From positions 360,937 to 424,936 of the forward strand of contig NZ_JAMXFD010000001.1 of NCBI RefSeq assembly GCF_025370875.1: a DNA stretch of 64,000 nucleotides, written 5' to 3'. The position numbers and the translations under genes are program-made. How positions within the stretch are numbered: the stretch's first letter is position 1; every line of letters starts with the position of its first letter. The DNA comes from Laspinema palackyanum D2c. GTDB lineage: Bacteria > Cyanobacteriota > Cyanobacteriia > Cyanobacteriales > Laspinemataceae. A model generated the notes under the pieces. The model ran no database searches. It had not been told where the DNA came from and saw only the letters and a program-made list of their open reading frames with translations. This document shows positions 56,616-64,000 of the stretch, in pieces.

Positions 56616-56979
56616 TTGAGTGTTCTCCCTTGTTCGGTTTAAATACAGCGTTTTGAGCGCCTGCGATAAGCTGTTGTTGATTATCTCAAAATTCCAGGGG
56701 TTCTGAGACGTGACTTTTTCAGGTATAAATTCCTAGGGAGCGTCGAAAGACCCTAGGCGACTGCGATCCAGATTAAAACTAAAACAATATTTTTGTTGCT
56801 TTTGTAAAAAATATTAATATTTTGATAACTTCCGTAATGGAGATTTTGAGGAGGGAGGAGAAGAAGAACCACAGATTACACAGATTTTCACAGAATTGAA
56901 TCCGTGTAAATCTGTGTAATCTGTGGTTCATATTCCAGGCTGTGAAAATTGGTGTAATCTGTATTAGCGCAATATTTTA
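56616..56979. other. Upstream region of chlB with a repeat
   Basis: AT-rich chlB promoter region, then the third copy of the ACAGATTACACAG repeat. No gene. Confidence 0.45.
56869..56926. repeat. ACAGATTACACAG palindromic repeat, copy 3
   Basis: CCACAGATTACACAGATTTT faces AATCTGTGTAATCTGTGG with a different centre (CACAGAATTGAATCCG). It follows the RHH antitoxin-like gene on the minus strand. Confidence 0.65.
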
Positions 56980-57231
56980 TCAATCTACTCGCCAATTGTA
57001 TTTACGACGTTGTTCATCCGCAAACTCATCAAATGAACGAAAGCGTCCGGCTTCAAAATCATCCAATCCCCTCTGAATACCTGCGATCGCTTCTGCGGTG
57101 TCTTCTGCCTCCCACTCTAAAACGTTAGCAAGGAGTTCAGCCGCAACTAAGGCCACATCACGCCCTTGCTGTGCCGCTCTTTCGCGAAGTCGAGCTTCTA
57201 CATCTGGGGCCAAATTAACAACAATTGACAT
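56980..57231 (-). CDS. Antitoxin-like small protein (RHH type)
   Basis: 83 residues. The start IVVNLAPDVEARLRERAAQQ is the strand-helix pattern of ribbon-helix-helix antitoxins. The rest, EWEAEDTAEAIAGIQRGLDD and FRSFDEFADEQRRKYNWRVD, is the usual toxin-binding tail. No toxin gene follows on the same strand, so it is an orphan or its partner is elsewhere. Confidence 0.65.
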   Translation of the reverse strand: MSIVVNLAPDVEARLRERAAQQGRDVALVAAELLANVLEWEAEDTAEAIAGIQRGLDDFEAGRFRSFDEFADEQRRKYNWRVD

Positions 57232-57358
57232 CGATTGGGTTTCCCATTAATCAAGCCTGTGCCTGTTATTCTAGCATGGAAATCAGAACTGATTTAAACG
57301 GATGTGAACCGCTGCTGATTTAACGGTTTATAATAGTAGCATTGCGAGGAATAGAGCC

Positions 57359-57604
57359 ATGAGTATTGTTATCCCTAATGAACTGCTGACAGCAACCCGC
57401 ATGACGGAAGCAGAAATGAAACAAGAAATCGCCGTCATGCTTTTTCAGAAAGAGAAACTCACCCTAGGAAAAGCAAGTCGATTTGCAGCCATGAATCGTA
57501 TCGCCTTTCAACATCTACTCGCCAGTCGTCAAATCCCCGTTCATTATGATGTGGAGGATTTTGAGGAAGATATTAAAAATCTGCGGGAGAGGGGTAGACT
57601 GTGA
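57359..57604 (+). CDS. UPF0175 family antitoxin
   Basis: 81 residues. The UPF0175 pattern is clear: MTEAEMKQEIAVMLFQKEKL, then TLGKASRFAAMNRIAFQHLL and ARQIPVHYDVEDFEEDI (here ASRQIPVHYDVEDF). UPF0175 is usually paired with a DUF3368 PIN-domain toxin. Its TGA overlaps the GTG of a PIN remnant (GTGA), exactly the arrangement expected for such a pair. Confidence 0.85.
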   Translation: MSIVIPNELLTATRMTEAEMKQEIAVMLFQKEKLTLGKASRFAAMNRIAFQHLLASRQIPVHYDVEDFEEDIKNLRERGRL

Positions 57605-57726
57605 TTATTGTCAGCGATACCTCTTTTTTCAATAACTTGGCGGCAATTTACCAACTCAATGATATTTTCTACAGCCTTTTTAATAGAGCATCATACTCGG
57701 CATGGGAACCAATCCAAAACCAGTAG
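57601..57726 (+). pseudogene. Truncated DUF3368 PIN toxin
   Basis: GTG 57601 opens IIVSDTSFFNNLAAIYQLN, the start of DUF3368/PIN proteins with the first catalytic Asp (SDTS). After about 22 residues the similarity stops near 57665 and only 41 codons remain. The truncation coincides with the 3' end of a convergent toxin gene, so an insertion or deletion destroyed the toxin while sparing its antitoxin. Confidence 0.75.
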
Positions 57727-57938
57727 ATTTCGTCTTCTTCTAACAATCCTAATGCACGATAGTTTAGACCAACACGCACTGAGTAAATAGGTGGCTGTTG
57801 ATTCACTCGCTTAAACTGAAGGCTATTATGGTAGGCATCTGAACGCCAGAGTATGTAGGCGTTCCTCGCCTGTTCTCGAATTGACTTAGGAAGTTGATTT
57901 AAGTGTTTGCGAAAACCCTTCGTAATCCTCGACTTCAT
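57669..57938 (-). CDS. RelE/ParE-superfamily toxin
   Basis: 89 residues. The pattern RITKGFRKHLNQLPKSIREQ, then ARNAYILWRSDAYHNSLQFK and YSVRVGLNYRALGLLEEDEI is typical of RelE/HigB-like toxins, mRNA interferases. The final WIGSHAEYDALLKRL has the conserved His-x-x-Tyr/Asp end (GSHAEYD). Its start overlaps the antitoxin stop (ATGA), giving an antitoxin-first operon. Confidence 0.82.
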   Translation of the reverse strand: MKSRITKGFRKHLNQLPKSIREQARNAYILWRSDAYHNSLQFKRVNQQPPIYSVRVGLNYRALGLLEEDEIYWFWIGSHAEYDALLKRL

Positions 57939-58165
57939 TGTTCGGATGAAAAAACATCATCGATTGAGTCAATATTACCCGCAGCAATATCTTGACGTGC
58001 CATTTCAGCTAAAGCATTCCACTGCCGCTGAGTCGTGGCTTCAAAGCGCGATTTCCACTCCCGCTCATCTTCAAGTTCAGCCAGGAGACGAGAGGCGATC
58101 GCATTCTGCTCTTCTTCTGTCAGCTTCTCTATCTCTGCAACAACATACCGAAGTAATTCAGTCAT
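57935..58165 (-). CDS. Antitoxin partner of the RelE-like toxin
   Basis: 76 residues from ATG 58165 (TTG is 9 bp upstream). The block MTELLRYVVAEIEKLTEEEQ, then NAIASRLLAELEDEREWKSR and a C-terminal Asp-rich tail (AAGNIDSIDDVFSSEQ) is a common cyanobacterial antitoxin layout. It is directly coupled to the RelE-like gene by a 4-nt overlap. A DNA-binding domain is not obvious. Confidence 0.78.
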   Translation of the reverse strand: MTELLRYVVAEIEKLTEEEQNAIASRLLAELEDEREWKSRFEATTQRQWNALAEMARQDIAAGNIDSIDDVFSSEQ

Positions 58166-58327
58166 CTGGAGCAACCTAAATTTTAAGAAATGTTGGGGTA
58201 GTTTATTATTTTAGCATAGCTGGCGATCGCAATCTTTCCCTAAGCCTCCCCTGTCGTTCTATCGTCAGACAAGGAATCGATTCCCTGTTTATCTCAACTC
58301 ACTCAAAAATTATTTTAACAACAAGCT

Positions 58328-58612
58328 ATGACCCAACCGGAATTGAATCAAAAACAAATTGAGGAACTGGCAGAAATGCTGGAACTCGCCAAAACTACTG
58401 AACGGCAAGCTAGAGAACTAAATGAAATGGCGATCGCCTTTGAAGAAAAGTGGAAACACCGTCTTGAAAGTAGATCCGCAGGACAACCGGAACCTACTCA
58501 ACCTTTGTTTTTTGGTGTTAACAGGTATAGAAATGAAAAACCAGAAGAACAGGGATTGTTCTTCTGGTTTTTCATTTCTACATCAATGTTTATTTTGATT
58601 GTAAAGAATTAA
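58328..58612 (+). CDS. Small hypothetical protein
   Basis: 94 residues. The first 60 (IEELAEMLELAKTTERQARE, LNEMAIAFEEKWKHRLES) are a plausible coiled coil. The last 35 residues are read through a terminator-type palindrome (separate entry), and end in a short hydrophobic string. The tail may be a read-through artefact. Function unknown. Confidence 0.5.
   Translation: MTQPELNQKQIEELAEMLELAKTTERQARELNEMAIAFEEKWKHRLESRSAGQPEPTQPLFFGVNRYRNEKPEEQGLFFWFFISTSMFILIVKN
58533..58577 (-). terminator. Terminator hairpin for the secreted small protein
   Basis: GAAAAACCAGAAGAACA / TGTTCTTCTGGTTTTTC form a 17-bp stem with a 5-nt loop at 58533-58572. It lies just after the minus-strand stop (58609). It falls inside the plus-strand ORF of the previous entry, so the two genes share this region. 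Confidence 0.55.
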
Positions 58613-59004
58613 TGAGCTAAAGCTTGCACCCCTTGGCGAGCCAAAGATACTCCGGCACTTCCTGCTGCGCCCGCAGTATTACACAATGGTGCAAGTAATG
58701 CAGCAGGAGGGATCACGACTGTAATTCCTGCATCTATCGCATAGCAAGTTCCAGTTACTGTTGCCAACGTAGCTACTGTAGAAACTAACCCCTGGAGGTT
58801 GTCGCAAATAAGTTTTTCTGCCGCATTAGCTGGATTAAGGTTCCAGCAACGGAATAGTAGATTTGAACCCTCAGAGCCATTATCATATTGACTCTCGCTC
58901 GTTGCACTCTCGTTATTGTACTGAGTAGCGGCGTAACTGGGTTGGATACATCCGAAGAATGTAACAGTCAATACTAACAATGCGGCAATGAACCGTTTTA
59001 TCAT
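58609..59004 (-). CDS. Secreted small protein of unknown function
   Basis: 131 residues with AGGAGG 7 nt before ATG 59004. Residues 1-25 are a clear signal peptide (FIAALLVLTVTFFGCIQPSYA). The mature part has four cysteines (CWNLNP, ICDNLQ, GTCYAI, PLCNTAG) and a glycine/alanine-rich C-terminal segment that may cross or insert in a membrane. No family recognised. It reads away from the ATPase gene at 59256, with the 10-bp repeats between. Confidence 0.65.
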   Translation of the reverse strand: MIKRFIAALLVLTVTFFGCIQPSYAATQYNNESATSESQYDNGSEGSNLLFRCWNLNPANAAEKLICDNLQGLVSTVATLATVTGTCYAIDAGITVVIPPAALLAPLCNTAGAAGSAGVSLARQGVQALAH

Positions 59005-59104
59005 GCTTAGACCTCCTATAGCGTGATGTTTGTATGACTAACTTTAAGTTAAGGATAGATACCTATCGATATAACTATTATCTCCGAGAAAATGGGTAGT
59101 TGTC

Positions 59105-59221
59105 GAGTCGGAAAAAGTCGGTTAAAGTCAGGGTTTTAATAACTTTTGTAAGTAGTTGACTTAGGAAATAGTCGGATAAAGTCTGCAAAGTCGGTTAAAG
59201 TCGGATAAAGTCGGATAAAAT
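59105..59221 (+). promoter_or_regulatory. 10-bp direct repeats upstream of the ATPase gene
   Basis: AGTCGG(A/T)TAA units recur at strictly 10-bp intervals near 59187-59220 (three units in a row), with further single units at 59105-59130 and 59169-59190. The period equals one helical turn. The repeats lie between the divergent secreted-protein and ATPase genes, ending about 35 bp before the ATPase ATG. They look like an array of regulator sites. Confidence 0.55.
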
Positions 59222-59255
59222 AGGCACAGTTGCTACCCCTACTCGTACCTGACCT

Positions 59256-60626
59256 ATGGACGTTCAACAAGTGCTAAAATTTGCGGATGAGCTCGTTTTT
59301 ACCAAGACGGGAAAACATCTTGACAATCTGCAAGAGTCTATTTTGCGTGGTGCTTGGCAAGGTCAGAGATACTCACAAATTGCAGAAAATACTAACTGTA
59401 GTGAGGGTCATGTTAAGGATGCGGGGTCAGAATTATGGAAAATTCTCTCAGAGGTATTAGGGGAAGATATCAGAAAATCGAATGTTAGAGCAACTTTCAA
59501 GCGGTTGCAATATTCTAACTTTTTAAATGTGGCTAAAGATTCTGTACAAATTAATAATGTCAACATCTGTGGGAATACTCCACACCCACCAACAATTCCC
59601 CAGACACAACCACCGAGTGACGAAAATCCTACTCCATCTCAACGGCGTCGAGATTTACGGGAAGTGCCGGATTTGTTGCCTTTTTATGGACGGGAGGAGG
59701 AATTGGCGACGCTTGAACGTTGGATGGTGACCGATCGCCCTCGTCTGGTGGTGTTGCATGGGTTCTCGGGTATCGGTAAAACAGCGTTGGCGGTACAATT
59801 ATTGCAGCAAATTCAGGATGATTTTGATTCGGTGGTGTGGCGTAGTCTGCGGTATTCCCCATCGGTGGAAATGTTGGAAACTAATCTGCTGGAATTCCTC
59901 TCTCATCCCCCGCAGACAGATTTACCCGTGACTGCAAGCGATCGCCGTGCTATTTTATTCGACTATTTACGCCAAAATCGTTGTCTGATTGTCCTCGATG
60001 ATGTTCAGTCTATTCTCAGCAACCAACAACTCGCCGGTAACTATCAACCGGGATATGAAGGCTATAGTTTATTCTTTAAACAAATTGCGGAGTTGTCTCA
60101 TCAAAGTTGTGTCTTGCTGATTACTTGGGAACCGCCTCATGAACTGTCTGCACTCAATGGCGATCGCACTCCGGTTCGTTCGTTCCACCTTCGAGGGTTG
60201 GGTCCGGAAGCAGAGCAAATTTTCCGAGATAAAGGATTGATTGATGAGGACTGTTTCTCAACGGCGATCGGCTATTTTGGAGGCAATCCCTTATGGCTTA
60301 AAATCGGGGCTGGAATGATTTACGAGTTGTTTAATGGTAAAATATCAGAATGGTTTAAATACGAACCGCTTTTTTTGGGTGAAGATTTGAGTTTGGTGTT
60401 GCAGCAGCAGTGCGATCGCCTATCAGATGTGGAAAAAATTGCACTCTCTGTTTTAGCTAATCAAGCAGGTCCTGTGTCAGTGTCTGACTTATTAGCAGCG
60501 GCAACCTTATCCCCAGAGGATTTGTTGAATGCCTTGCACTCTTTGAAACGGCGTTCTTTTATCCAACAAGAACAGTCGCTTTTTTCCCTTCCCTCAGTCC
60601 TGCGGCAATATGGGAAAACTCTATGA
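59256..60626 (+). CDS. STAND ATPase with N-terminal HTH-like domain
   Basis: 456 residues. Residues 1-85 (KHLDNLQESILRGAWQGQRY, SQIAENTNCSEGHVKDAGSE) match the N-terminal helical module of the cyanobacterial vWA-MoxR-associated/NB-ARC proteins. After a Pro-rich linker come FYGREEELATLERW, Walker A VVLHGFSGIGKTALAVQLL (about 165-183), Walker B NRCLIVLDDV (about 241-250) and GGNPLWLKIGAGM, which mirrors the plant/bacterial NB-ARC GLPLAL motif. A winged helix follows (SDVEKIALSVLA) and the protein then ends without any WD40 or TPR sensor. It may lack a sensor or use a separate one. Confidence 0.85.
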   Translation: MDVQQVLKFADELVFTKTGKHLDNLQESILRGAWQGQRYSQIAENTNCSEGHVKDAGSELWKILSEVLGEDIRKSNVRATFKRLQYSNFLNVAKDSVQINNVNICGNTPHPPTIPQTQPPSDENPTPSQRRRDLREVPDLLPFYGREEELATLERWMVTDRPRLVVLHGFSGIGKTALAVQLLQQIQDDFDSVVWRSLRYSPSVEMLETNLLEFLSHPPQTDLPVTASDRRAILFDYLRQNRCLIVLDDVQSILSNQQLAGNYQPGYEGYSLFFKQIAELSHQSCVLLITWEPPHELSALNGDRTPVRSFHLRGLGPEAEQIFRDKGLIDEDCFSTAIGYFGGNPLWLKIGAGMIYELFNGKISEWFKYEPLFLGEDLSLVLQQQCDRLSDVEKIALSVLANQAGPVSVSDLLAAATLSPEDLLNALHSLKRRSFIQQEQSLFSLPSVLRQYGKTL

Positions 60627-60663
60627 TGCTGACAATTTAAACCGAGGGAGCATTAAACCTCAT

Positions 60664-60864
60664 TTACTCTCGTAAACGTTCAGCAATTTGAATCAACAAC
60701 CGCAAGGCTTCATTCACGGATTCCTGGGTTGGGAAAGCGCGAGCTACATCTGGATCTAGCCGGACCAAATTCGTTCCTTTTCGATAGCGATCGGCATATT
60801 TGCCTCGAACCCCTCCACTTAATTGAGAAAAGTCATATTCATCAGACAATTCATCGTTAGGCAT
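60664..60864 (-). CDS. Small conserved protein, possibly antitoxin-like
   Basis: 66 residues from ATG 60864 (a TTG lies upstream). The sequence DELSDEYDFSQLSGGVRGKY, then DRYRKGTNLVRLDPDVARAF and PTQESVNEALRLLIQIAERL is recurrent in cyanobacteria. The layout resembles CopG/BrnA-like antitoxins (SDEYDFS... DVAxAFP...). No toxin partner is adjacent. Confidence 0.6.
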   Translation of the reverse strand: MPNDELSDEYDFSQLSGGVRGKYADRYRKGTNLVRLDPDVARAFPTQESVNEALRLLIQIAERLRE

Positions 60865-60952
60865 AGGATAAATCAATCAGTTTATAGTTAAGGATATAGC
60901 GGTCCTAAATCATTTTGATAATGGCTCCAAGTCCGAACACTTTGGAGTGCGA

Positions 60953-60976
60953 GCATCTTGCTCGCTATCTCTATAG
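60953..60976. repeat. Half copy of the GTGCGAGCATCTTGC repeat
   Basis: GGAGTGCGAGCATCTTGCTCGC matches one arm of the hairpin at 54864-54918. The other arm is absent. Confidence 0.55.
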
Positions 60977-61006
60977 AAAACTGATTTAGACTGGCTATAG
61001 ATAATT

Positions 61007-61738
61007 TTAGCCGTTGTTCCCCCCATAAATCGCCTCTTTTTGCGCCGCTACTAACTCCTGAATTCCGGATTCTGCCATATCTAAAATGCGATTGAGTTCG
61101 GTGCGATTAAAACTGCCTGCCTCGGCGGTTCCTTGTAATTCAATAATATCCAATCCATCGCTCATGACCACATTAAAATCAATATCCGCTGCTACATCTT
61201 CCGGGTAGTTGAGGTCCAGATAGGGTTCCCCCTCAAATAACCCCACGGAAACAGCGGCGACTTGGCGACAAATGGGCGATTGTTCTAACTCTCCCGATTG
61301 CACCAGTTTCTCGATCGCCAAGGCTAGGGCTACGAATCCCCCGGTAATCGAGGTGGTACGGGTTCCGGCATCGGCTTGGAGGACATCGGCATCAATGAGA
61401 ATTGTCCGTTCTCCCAGGGCTTTTAAATCCAGTGCAGCGCGTAAACTGCGCCCGATGAGGCGTTGAATCTCTTGGGTGCGTCCCGACAGTTTCATGAATT
61501 CTCGGGATTGCCGTTGGGGGGTGGCACCGGGAAGCATTCGATATTCGGCGGTTAACCAGCCACTGCCTTGATTGGCGAGGAAGCGGGGGACTCCCGGTTC
61601 GATGGTGACGGTACAGAGGACCTGGGTATCGCCACAACGAGTCAGGACGGAACTGTTCGCAAAGCGGGTAAAGTCTTTTTCAAACCGAATCGGACGCATT
61701 TGAGCCGGTTCTCGGCCATCAGGACGCTGCCAAATCAT
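61007..61738 (-). CDS. rph: Ribonuclease PH
   Basis: 243 residues. It trims tRNA 3' ends by phosphorolysis. Motifs: [19 protein letters not shown], then [20 protein letters not shown], the [20 protein letters not shown] block, [20 protein letters not shown] and [20 protein letters not shown]. The start is 2 nt after the adk stop, so the two are co-transcribed. Confidence 0.96.
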   Translation of the reverse strand: MIWQRPDGREPAQMRPIRFEKDFTRFANSSVLTRCGDTQVLCTVTIEPGVPRFLANQGSGWLTAEYRMLPGATPQRQSREFMKLSGRTQEIQRLIGRSLRAALDLKALGERTILIDADVLQADAGTRTTSITGGFVALALAIEKLVQSGELEQSPICRQVAAVSVGLFEGEPYLDLNYPEDVAADIDFNVVMSDGLDIIELQGTAEAGSFNRTELNRILDMAESGIQELVAAQKEAIYGGNNG

Positions 61739-61740
61739 GA

Positions 61741-62328
61741 TTAGGATTGCGTTTTGTTAGGGTTGACCGTTTTCCAGATTTCTTCATGGATTTCTGCCGA
61801 GGGCCGATCGCCATCTATGGTGAGGAGGCGATCGCCATAGTTGTAGTAGTCCAAGATGGGAGTCGTGCGTTCTTGGAACAACTGGATCCGACGGCGCAGA
61901 AATTCCGGTTCGTCATCGGGACGCCCTCTTTCCGGTTTCGCCTGCGATCGCTCTAGGGACCGGCGCATTAACTCCGCGTCGGATACGTTCAGCCAAATCG
62001 CCCAATCTAGGTTCTGCTGCAAGGATTCCAGTAAAAAATCCAGTTCTTCCGCTTGGAATGAGGTGCGGGGATAACCATCGAGTAACCACCCGTTTTGCGT
62101 ATAGGGTTGGGTTAACTGTTCGCGAACAAATTCAATCATGATGGGGTCCGGGACCAGTTCCCCGCGTTCTGCATAAGGTTGCGCCTGCCTGCCTAATTCA
62201 GTTTGGGCGGCGATCGCCTTGAACAGGATTTCCCCGGTTGAAATGCAAGGAATATTCAGGCGACTGCATAGCTGACTCGCCTGGGTCCCCTTTCCTGCTC
62301 CTGGCCCTCCCAGAATTACCAATCTCAC
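61741..62328 (-). CDS. adk: Adenylate kinase family protein
   Basis: 195 residues from GTG 62328 ([20 protein letters not shown]), with AGGAG 9 nt upstream; the 62370 ATG adds 14 residues that homologues lack. The P-loop [20 protein letters not shown], the AMP site [28 protein letters not shown] and [13 protein letters not shown] are all present. The lid is short and has no zinc cysteines. A second adk may exist elsewhere. It is directly upstream of rph. Confidence 0.9.
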   Translation of the reverse strand: MRLVILGGPGAGKGTQASQLCSRLNIPCISTGEILFKAIAAQTELGRQAQPYAERGELVPDPIMIEFVREQLTQPYTQNGWLLDGYPRTSFQAEELDFLLESLQQNLDWAIWLNVSDAELMRRSLERSQAKPERGRPDDEPEFLRRRIQLFQERTTPILDYYNYGDRLLTIDGDRPSAEIHEEIWKTVNPNKTQS

Positions 62329-62370
62329 GACAAAAAACTCCTCATGTTGGCCCAAAATAGACTCTACCAC

Positions 62371-62593
62371 TGTTCCCCTTCCTAGGGAATAAATCTTAAT
62401 TTCTCCCTAACTTTGCCCAAAGTTCGCACGCCTCGGTCATTTCGCAGGATTTTGTACATTTAGTGTCTTTTCGTGGCATAATCTGGTTACACTACACTAC
62501 ATATTGACTCGACTGGATGGCCCGAATTCACTTCCTGGCCCTTGAGTCGGTCTACCCTTTACGGTTTCTTAACCCATCGGAAATATTGTCACA
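62371..62593. other. Divergent promoter spacer
   Basis: Spacer between the adk/rph pair and the CobO-like gene. It contains ACACTACACTACA short repeats near 62488. No gene is seen. Confidence 0.4.
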
Positions 62594-63130
62594 ATGATTG
62601 CACAGCTTGAAAGTCCCACTCTCGATAACCCTTGTCGTCTACCCTACGCCGTGGAGGGGTTGCTACAAGTTTTTACCAGCAGCCACCGCAACTTTTTTAC
62701 CAGTGTGATGGCCCAGGCCCTAAGAATTTCCGGCCAGGGGACCCCGGTCCTGGTGGTCCAGTTTCTTAAGGGAGGAATTGGTCAAGGTCCCGAGGCCCCG
62801 GTTCAACTGGGAGAACATTTAGATTGGGTTCGTTGTGACCTCCCCCGTTGTATTGATACGCCGGAGTTAGATGAAATTGAGGCGGGTTCTCTGCGGAAAT
62901 TATGGGACTACACCCAACAGGTGGTGAGTGAAGGAAAATATTCGCTTGTGGTTCTGGATGAGTTGAGTTTAGCCATTAGTTTTGGCTTGATTCCAGAAGC
63001 GGAGGTGTTGGAATTTTTAGCAAAACGCCCGAGTCACGTTGATATTATTTTAACGGGACCGAATATGCCTGAACCGATTTTAGAGTTGGCGGACCAAATC
63101 ACTGAAATTCGCCGCAGTCATCGTCCCTAG
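62594..63130 (+). CDS. CobO/BtuR-like P-loop protein with degenerate Walker A
   Basis: 178 residues. The strand order resembles corrinoid adenosyltransferase CobO: VLVVQFLKGGIGQGPEAPVQ, then LWDYTQQVVSEGKYSLVVLD with ELSLAISFGLIPEAEVLEFL and PSHVDIILTGPNMPEPILEL, ADQITEIR. In true CobO the Walker A reads GKGKTTAA; here the equivalent TSSHRNFFTSVMAQALR has no GK(S/T). ATP binding in the usual way is therefore doubtful. It may be a non-catalytic paralogue or a regulator. Confidence 0.7.
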   Translation: MIAQLESPTLDNPCRLPYAVEGLLQVFTSSHRNFFTSVMAQALRISGQGTPVLVVQFLKGGIGQGPEAPVQLGEHLDWVRCDLPRCIDTPELDEIEAGSLRKLWDYTQQVVSEGKYSLVVLDELSLAISFGLIPEAEVLEFLAKRPSHVDIILTGPNMPEPILELADQITEIRRSHRP

Positions 63131-63183
63131 ACCCGGTAAGAATTAAGAATTAATGGGGGGTTAACTCTTAATTCTTAATTCTT

Positions 63184-63726
63184 TTAGATCAGGGATGGGG
63201 TGGCTACGGAGGTTGGGTTCATCAGAAAGGTCGCGGCTTTTTGGGCGATCGCCTCGGAAATATGAATTTGTTTGAGGGTAACTAACCCATCCTGAATAAA
63301 GGAATCTCGCACTAACAGGCTGTTTCCACTGTTAAATCCGGTCTCGAAAAACACTTCATGAATTCCGGCGGAAATAATTAATTTTAAGCAAGATAAACAA
63401 GGTTCCAGGGTGACATAAATGCTGGACCCTTCGGTAGAAATTCCATGTTTAGCCGCTTGGGCGATCGCATTCGCTTCCGCATGAACCGCCCGAGAAGGCA
63501 AAGACTTACTTTCTGCACAGCTACTCAATCCCGGATAACAGTAACCCTGGGCCGTACAATGGGCCGTACCCGATGGGGAACCATTGTAACCTGTTGCCAC
63601 AACTTGCTTGTTTTTCACAATCACTGCACCCACGGGAAAAGCAAGGCAAGTTGAGCGCATCGCCGCCAATTTTGCCAACATGATAAAATATTCATCCCAG
63701 GTGGGTCTAAGTTCTTCCAATTCCAT
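63184..63726 (-). CDS. dCMP deaminase family protein
   Basis: 180 residues from ATG 63726 (a TTG further upstream is possible). Zinc site: AVHAEANAIAQAA (His-Ala-Glu with the catalytic Glu) and LEPCLSCLKLII (Pro-Cys-x-x-Cys). CAFPVGAVIVKNKQVVATGY-like (FPVGAVIVKNKQVVATGYNG) and CTAQGYCYPGLSSC, a second Cys-rich loop, precede. This is deoxycytidylate or ComEB-type deaminase, providing dUMP for dTMP synthesis. It converges with the CobO-like gene. Confidence 0.88.
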   Translation of the reverse strand: MELEELRPTWDEYFIMLAKLAAMRSTCLAFPVGAVIVKNKQVVATGYNGSPSGTAHCTAQGYCYPGLSSCAESKSLPSRAVHAEANAIAQAAKHGISTEGSSIYVTLEPCLSCLKLIISAGIHEVFFETGFNSGNSLLVRDSFIQDGLVTLKQIHISEAIAQKAATFLMNPTSVATPSLI

Positions 63727-63810
63727 TAATTTTGAGCTACCCAATCGTTCCTATTCATGGTAACAGTTTGTGGAAGAAAAGACTAATAAATTAGGGTCAG
63801 AATCATCGGT

Positions 63811-64000
63811 TTAGAGGGCTTTAGATGCTGCTGAAGATGAAGCAATAAACGGGTTATCATCAGGATGAGCTTGAAACCATAAGGCATCAGCACAAAAGTC
63901 CAGTTCTCCCGGCCATGCAATGGATCGACCGTCTTCTGAGCGTTTGACTTGTGAAAAGAAGGCTGGATCGGATAATCGGGAAAAGACTCCCCCTTGCTCA
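63811..64000 (-). CDS. DUF2442 domain protein, C-terminal part (gene leaves the window)
   Basis: 63 codons end in TAA at 63811. The translation contains GVFSRLSDPAFFSQVKRSED and IAWPGELDFCADALWFQAHP, the DUF2442 C-terminal pattern. DUF2442 proteins often accompany toxin or DUF4160 genes, so a type II toxin-antitoxin partner outside the window is possible. Confidence 0.75.
   Translation of the reverse strand, partial: EQGGVFSRLSDPAFFSQVKRSEDGRSIAWPGELDFCADALWFQAHPDDNPFIASSSAASKAL

Overview
The window is cyanobacterial. The palindrome GCGATCGC (HIP1) is scattered through almost every gene. Photosystem II genes psbH and psbN, the light-independent protochlorophyllide reductase gene chlB, the nitrogen regulator ntcA, a DUF3084 coiled-coil protein and an HpsJ-like protein are all present. 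The many palindromic and tandem intergenic repeats, STAND-type ATPases, WD40 proteins, toxin-antitoxin remnants and a large haemagglutinin-type exoprotein suggest a large-genome filamentous (Oscillatoria-like) species. The genus is my inference. I found no tRNA, rRNA, CRISPR array or intact transposase.

Layout. 1-4480 (minus strand): a NACHT-like ATPase overlapping by 4 nt a WD40-repeat gene that runs off the left edge, preceded by two small unknown genes. 4563-13063: pdxA, a pRiA4b ORF-3 protein, a seven-bladed WD40 protein, a DUF5895 protein, a pentapeptide-repeat protein, a CYTH phosphatase, a PfkB sugar kinase and a DUF4168 protein. 13064-15063: a LuxR-type regulator, a small conserved protein and hisS. 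15064-17980: a small accessory island (HTH protein, its truncated copy, a four-SHOCT protein and a hydrophobic small protein) lying between hisS and a second, diverged copy of the hisS 3' end. 17983-28331: quinol nitric oxide reductase, hisB, fabI, ntcA, DUF3084, a YqgF-like gene, DUF3146, pth, tatA, psbH and psbN.

28615-37535: a secreted haemagglutinin-family protein, a GT2 glycosyltransferase, an SDR/GT41 pair and two HEAT-like proteins. 37778-44937 (minus strand): DUF502, nusB, ftsY, a PP2C phosphatase, a small membrane protein and argH, a housekeeping run. 45524-54801: glycosyltransferases, an HpsJ-like protein, a fused arsenosugar-type glycosyltransferase, pgl, two FHA proteins, a PRC-barrel protein and an Rpn-like nuclease. 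55089-56615: chlB. 56980-60864: an accessory zone of toxin-antitoxin genes (one truncated PIN toxin), a secreted small protein and a second STAND ATPase behind 10-bp direct repeats. 61007-64000: adk, rph, a CobO-like protein, a dCMP deaminase and a partial DUF2442 gene.

The intergenic DNA carries at least six interspersed repeat families: the ACGACT-GA-AGTCGT palindrome next to TTACTACGAAC, G-rich GGGGAGGATG tracts, AGAAACCGGGTTTCT pairs, ACAGATTACACAG palindromes, GTGCGAGCATCTTGC hairpins and long MITE-like palindromes. The least explained parts are the hisS-flanked island, the split ATPase/WD40 pair, the ATPase behind 10-bp repeats, and a run of three stem-loops near 45.2 kb.
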